A stretch of 64,000 nt of DNA from an uncultured Anaeroplasma sp. (GTDB lineage Bacteria > Bacillota_I > Bacilli_A > Acholeplasmatales > Anaeroplasmataceae). The position numbers and the translations under genes were made by a program. Below are positions 61,283-64,000 of this stretch, piece by piece. How positions within the stretch are numbered: the first letter of the stretch is position 1; every line of letters begins with the position of its first letter. The stretch spans positions 1 to 64,000 of the forward strand of contig CAKQBG010000003.1 in the NCBI GenBank assembly GCA_934216145.1, given 5' to 3'. The notes under the pieces are model-generated. The model made no database searches and had not been told where the DNA came from. It saw nothing but the letters and a program-made list of their open reading frames with translations.

Positions 61283-61297
61283 AATTTATATTAAATT

Positions 61298-62545
61298 TTA
61301 GATTTCGTTATATTTTTCTTTAATATAAGAATCAATCTCATCTGCTACATTTTTTGTAGCCGCAACAGCTTCAACAACAGTCTTAGCACCGGATACTACA
61401 TCTCCAGCCGCATATACTCCCTCTCTTGTTGTTTTACCACCTGTTGTAGTTTCAATAAGACCCTTTTTATTTGTATCAATTTGTTTTGTATTTTTTACAA
61501 TGTTAGATAATGCACCTTGTCCAATTGCGATAATAACTGAAGTAGAATTAATCTTATATGCATTTTTACTATCGTTAATATATTCAATAGAACCATCTTC
61601 GTTTTCTTTTTTAATTACAGGCTCAACGATAATTCCATCGTCTTCAATTTTAACAGTATTAAGATAATAATTCATCTTTATACCATCAACTATAGCTAAA
61701 TCTAATTCCTCCTCAAGAGCGGTAACCTCTTCACGTCCTCTAAAGAAGATTACATCAACCTTAGCTCTTGTTTTACGAAGGATAGTTCTTGCTGCGTCCA
61801 TTGCAACATTACCTGCACCGATTATTAATACATGATCACCAAGCTCATTATATGAATCTGGATTTTTTAAATAATCAATTGCGAAATGAACATTACCAAG
61901 TGTTTCTCCTGGAATTCTTAATCTATTTGGATTCCATACACCTGTACCAATGAATATTGCATCATAGCCATCTCTAAACATATCATCAATTGTAATAGTT
62001 GGACCTATTAGAGTATTTGGTCTAAATAGAATTCCTAATTCAGTCATTCTTGTTAATAATTTATCTAGTAATGTTTTTGGTAATCTAAATTCAGGAATTC
62101 CGTATCTTAATACTCCACCAATTTTATCTTTTGAATCAATTATAGTTACCTTATAGCCTCTTTTAGCTAAAATAATAGCTAATGTTAAACCAGCTGGTCC
62201 TGCACCAATGATTCCAACCCTATGACCATTAAATTTTGCTTTTTCAAGCTTAGCCTTTTCAAGATAGAATGTTGATATATAGGTTTCAACCTCATAGAAT
62301 TTAATGGGTGCACCCTTTCTATTTAAAACACAATGTCCCATACAATTCTTTTCATGTGGACATATTAATGAACATAATGCTGAAAGAGGGTTATTATTGA
62401 AAAGCTTTTCTCCAGCCTCATCCATTTTTCCATCTAAGAACATTTGCATAATAATAGGAATATCAGTTTTTACTGGACATCCTTCCTTACACATTGGTTT
62501 TTTGCATTTTAAGCATCTTTGGGCTTCATTAATTATATCTGCCAT
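61298..62545 (-). CDS. GltD/NfnL-like NAD(P)-dependent FAD oxidoreductase
   Basis: 415 residues with the fold of the glutamate synthase small subunit. N-terminal Fe-S domain cysteines: CLKCKKPMCKEGCPV near 11-25 and CSLICPHEKNCMGHC near 58-72. FAD motif GIIGAGPAGLTLAIILAKRG near 110-129, GIPEFRLPK, NAD(P) motif VLIIGAGNVAMDAARTILRK near 241-260, and the late FAD motif GVYAAGDVVSGAKTVVEAV. No large glutamate synthase gene or NfnS is adjacent, so its partner is unknown. It may act as a general electron-transfer subunit. Start with GGGGGAAAT upstream. Confidence 0.9.
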   Translation of the reverse strand: MADIINEAQRCLKCKKPMCKEGCPVKTDIPIIMQMFLDGKMDEAGEKLFNNNPLSALCSLICPHEKNCMGHCVLNRKGAPIKFYEVETYISTFYLEKAKLEKAKFNGHRVGIIGAGPAGLTLAIILAKRGYKVTIIDSKDKIGGVLRYGIPEFRLPKTLLDKLLTRMTELGILFRPNTLIGPTITIDDMFRDGYDAIFIGTGVWNPNRLRIPGETLGNVHFAIDYLKNPDSYNELGDHVLIIGAGNVAMDAARTILRKTRAKVDVIFFRGREEVTALEEELDLAIVDGIKMNYYLNTVKIEDDGIIVEPVIKKENEDGSIEYINDSKNAYKINSTSVIIAIGQGALSNIVKNTKQIDTNKKGLIETTTGGKTTREGVYAAGDVVSGAKTVVEAVAATKNVADEIDSYIKEKYNEI

Positions 62546-62670
62546 TTATATTTCCCCCTCATTTATTTTCTCTATAATTATACTAAAAAAAATAAAATAA
62601 TGAAAGCCCTTTCTTTGAAATTGCAAAAATATCTCATTAAATTCCCATAATATTATGCTATAATCATTTC

Positions 62671-63507
62671 ATGAAGCTAGAATTTATATGTGAAAATGAT
62701 AATATTAGATTAACAGAAGAATTAAAGCTACATGTATCTAGAAGATTGTATAAAAATATTAAATCAAATGACATAATAATATATGTAAATGGTACTCCCA
62801 AGGAAAGGTTTAAGGAGATTATGCGGGGAGATGTTATTTCCTTAGAATATGATGTAGCTCATGAAATAAAATGGGATATTTATCTATCAAAGCTTGATGT
62901 TAGGTATGAGGATGAGGATTATCTTATAGTTTATAAAAGAGGTGGCTTACAATCTATACCAACAAAAGGTTCTCCTTATAGTCTATATCAGGAGGCACTT
63001 TATTATTTAAAGGAAAATAATGAAGATTTATCTGTGTCCATTTTAAATAGACTAGATAGAGATACAAAAGGATTAGTTGTTATAGCTAAAAATAGATTTG
63101 CTTGTTATAAGCTATCTCCAACTCATGAAAAAATGACTCGCAAGTATATTGCATTATGTGAAGGAATATTTAAAGATAATGAAGGTATTATAGATACCTT
63201 TATTAATAAGGAAGAAGAATCGAATAAAAGATTTGTTTCCTTAAATAGCGGTAAAAGAGCTATTACTCATTATCATGTATTAAAGAATATTAATGGAAAC
63301 TCATTAGTTGAATTTGTTTTAGATACAGGAAGAACTCATCAAATAAGAGTACATTCCTTATATTTGGGACATCCTATTATTGGCGATAGTATGTATGGTA
63401 GTGGAGATGGTGATTTAAAGCTATTTAGCTATTATGTCAGATTCTATCATTATAGATTAAATAAGGAGATTGAAATAAAAATAAATGAAGAAGACATCAA
63501 ATTTTAA
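62671..63507 (+). CDS. RluA-family ribosomal/tRNA pseudouridine synthase
   Basis: 278 residues. A small S4-like N-terminal segment (about 10-60, LKLHVSRRLYKN) precedes the catalytic domain: DEDYLIVYKRGGLQSIPTKG near 89-108, catalytic Asp in LNRLDRDTKGLVV near 128-140, RTHQIRVHSLYLGHPIIGD near 236-254. The second residue block fits the YjbO/RluD branch. Target uridine cannot be told. It overlaps the next gene by 23 bases. Confidence 0.9.
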   Translation: MKLEFICENDNIRLTEELKLHVSRRLYKNIKSNDIIIYVNGTPKERFKEIMRGDVISLEYDVAHEIKWDIYLSKLDVRYEDEDYLIVYKRGGLQSIPTKGSPYSLYQEALYYLKENNEDLSVSILNRLDRDTKGLVVIAKNRFACYKLSPTHEKMTRKYIALCEGIFKDNEGIIDTFINKEEESNKRFVSLNSGKRAITHYHVLKNINGNSLVEFVLDTGRTHQIRVHSLYLGHPIIGDSMYGSGDGDLKLFSYYVRFYHYRLNKEIEIKINEEDIKF

Positions 63508-64000
63508 TTCTGAGAGATATAAAAAAATCAGATTAGCAATACAAATTATTATTATTTTAGTTCTTGTTTTTATTGTAGTTTTCGCAACTATTAAGCTTTA
63601 TCCTTATTTTGAAAGAATTCAAACCGATGAGGAATATAAAAATTATGTTGTTGAAAAGCTTCGTTCCTATGGAGGATGGTCTTTTTTAATAATAATGGTT
63701 CTACAGGTTATTCAAACTATATTTATGATTATCCCAGCTGGACCTATTGTTATGATTGCTGGAATTTTACTTACACCTGGTAGTGCAATTTTATCTTCAA
63801 TTATTGGTCAAACAATTGGAGGAATTATTGTATTCTTTTTAGTAAAACAATTTGGATTTAAATTTATAGCGTTATTTGTAGATCCAAAAAAGATATATGA
63901 ATCAAAGCTTTTGAAAAATACAACAAGATGTGAAGTAATGATGTTTGGATATTTAATGATTCCTGCTTTACCTAAGGATATAGTTAGCTTCATTGCTCCA
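63485..64000 (+). CDS. VTT-domain (TVP38/DedA-like) membrane protein, partial
   Basis: ATG at 63485 opens a frame that runs off the window end (172 codons visible). A short basic N-terminus is followed by a helix (about 17-38), an amphipathic segment, then FLIIMVLQVIQTIFMIIPAG, PIVMIAGILLTPGSAIL and IIGQTIGGIIVFFLVKQFG, the SNARE-associated/VTT pattern (P-x-x-P near GILLTPxxG). Family members are thought to scramble or transport lipids. It overlaps rluA by 23 bases, so translation is likely coupled. Complete length unknown. Confidence 0.8.
   Translation, partial: MKKTSNFNSERYKKIRLAIQIIIILVLVFIVVFATIKLYPYFERIQTDEEYKNYVVEKLRSYGGWSFLIIMVLQVIQTIFMIIPAGPIVMIAGILLTPGSAILSSIIGQTIGGIIVFFLVKQFGFKFIALFVDPKKIYESKLLKNTTRCEVMMFGYLMIPALPKDIVSFIAP

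Noticed and set aside
1-64000. Mycoplasma-type code (TGA as Trp)
   Set aside because: Several real genes (relA, htpG, subtilase gene) end in TGA and Trp is encoded by TGG throughout.
1-64000. CRISPR arrays or cas genes
   Set aside because: No regularly spaced direct repeats were seen; the only RuvC-type nuclease is the dead TnpB.

Overview
The window is AT-rich (roughly 70 % A+T by eye), uses the standard bacterial code (TGA ends real genes such as relA at 27939 and htpG at 44707), and has strong AGGAGG-type ribosome sites. Gene content (RecU, two RNase J paralogues, RelA with apt and dtd, SpoVB-type flippase, DUF421, MgtE, RimO, TrmL, a FtsK/SpoIIIE relative, a dipicolinate-synthase-A relative) points to an uncultured low-GC member of the Bacilli / Erysipelotrichia / Acholeplasma side of the Firmicutes, probably an anaerobic gut or rumen carbohydrate fermenter. 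That placement is inference; there is no rRNA here.

Layout. (1) 1-2.9 kb: a diguanylate cyclase read leftward behind a c-di-GMP-I riboswitch and terminator, then a MATE pump. (2) 2.9-15.8 kb: a HAD phosphatase, then a cello-oligosaccharide locus: ABC importer (binding protein, two permeases, ATPase), cellobiose phosphorylase (GH94), LacI-family regulator, GH1 beta-glucosidase, aldose 1-epimerase and a cytoplasmic GH5 endoglucanase. Repeated CGAAAACGWTTAAG-type operators lie at its promoters. Together these genes would import short beta-glucans, trim them inside the cell and feed glucose and glucose-1-phosphate to glycolysis. (3) 15.8-22.6 kb: recU, a stand-alone CBM20-like protein, then three decayed-looking paralogues (DpaA-like, RNase J2-like, SpoIIIE-like) in the order known from Bacillus spoVFA...rnjB...spoIIIE, then rarA. 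(4) 22.6-33.6 kb: DUF421, a SpoVB flippase with an apparently non-AUG start, apt-relA-dtd, an unknown membrane protein, rimO, trmL, trx and a thioredoxin-reductase-like flavoprotein. (5) 33.6-36.4 kb: a possible leader-peptide attenuator and a RecQ-like helicase, then a scar holding a Ppx/GppA remnant and a dead IS200 transposase. (6) 36.4-51.7 kb: rnjA, proS, a sirtuin, a secreted SH3b/C39 protein, an esterase-like pseudoenzyme, htpG with a CIRCE-like site, an IS30 remnant, a CPA2 antiporter, tandem mgtE behind a short upstream ORF, a DUF4250 protein, and fucO.

(7) 51.8-58.3 kb is an accessory island built from remnants of at least five transposon families (IS91/IS1294-like, IS1182, ISL3, IS21, IS605 TnpB). 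They surround an intact-looking cassette: a small membrane protein whose start is broken by a poly-A slip, a lipoprotein subtilase, and a secreted acidic-then-hydrophobic protein split by one in-frame stop. I do not recognise this cassette as a described system and it is the best candidate for something new. (8) 58.4-64 kb: a membrane-anchored alpha/beta hydrolase, a GH133 glycogen debranching enzyme, a stand-alone GltD-like oxidoreductase, an RluA pseudouridine synthase and the start of a VTT/DedA-like membrane protein running off the edge.

No tRNA, rRNA or CRISPR array was seen. A recurring theme is paralogues that keep their fold but have lost catalytic residues (17931, 19708, 32402, 41945), along with several candidate RNA-level control elements.
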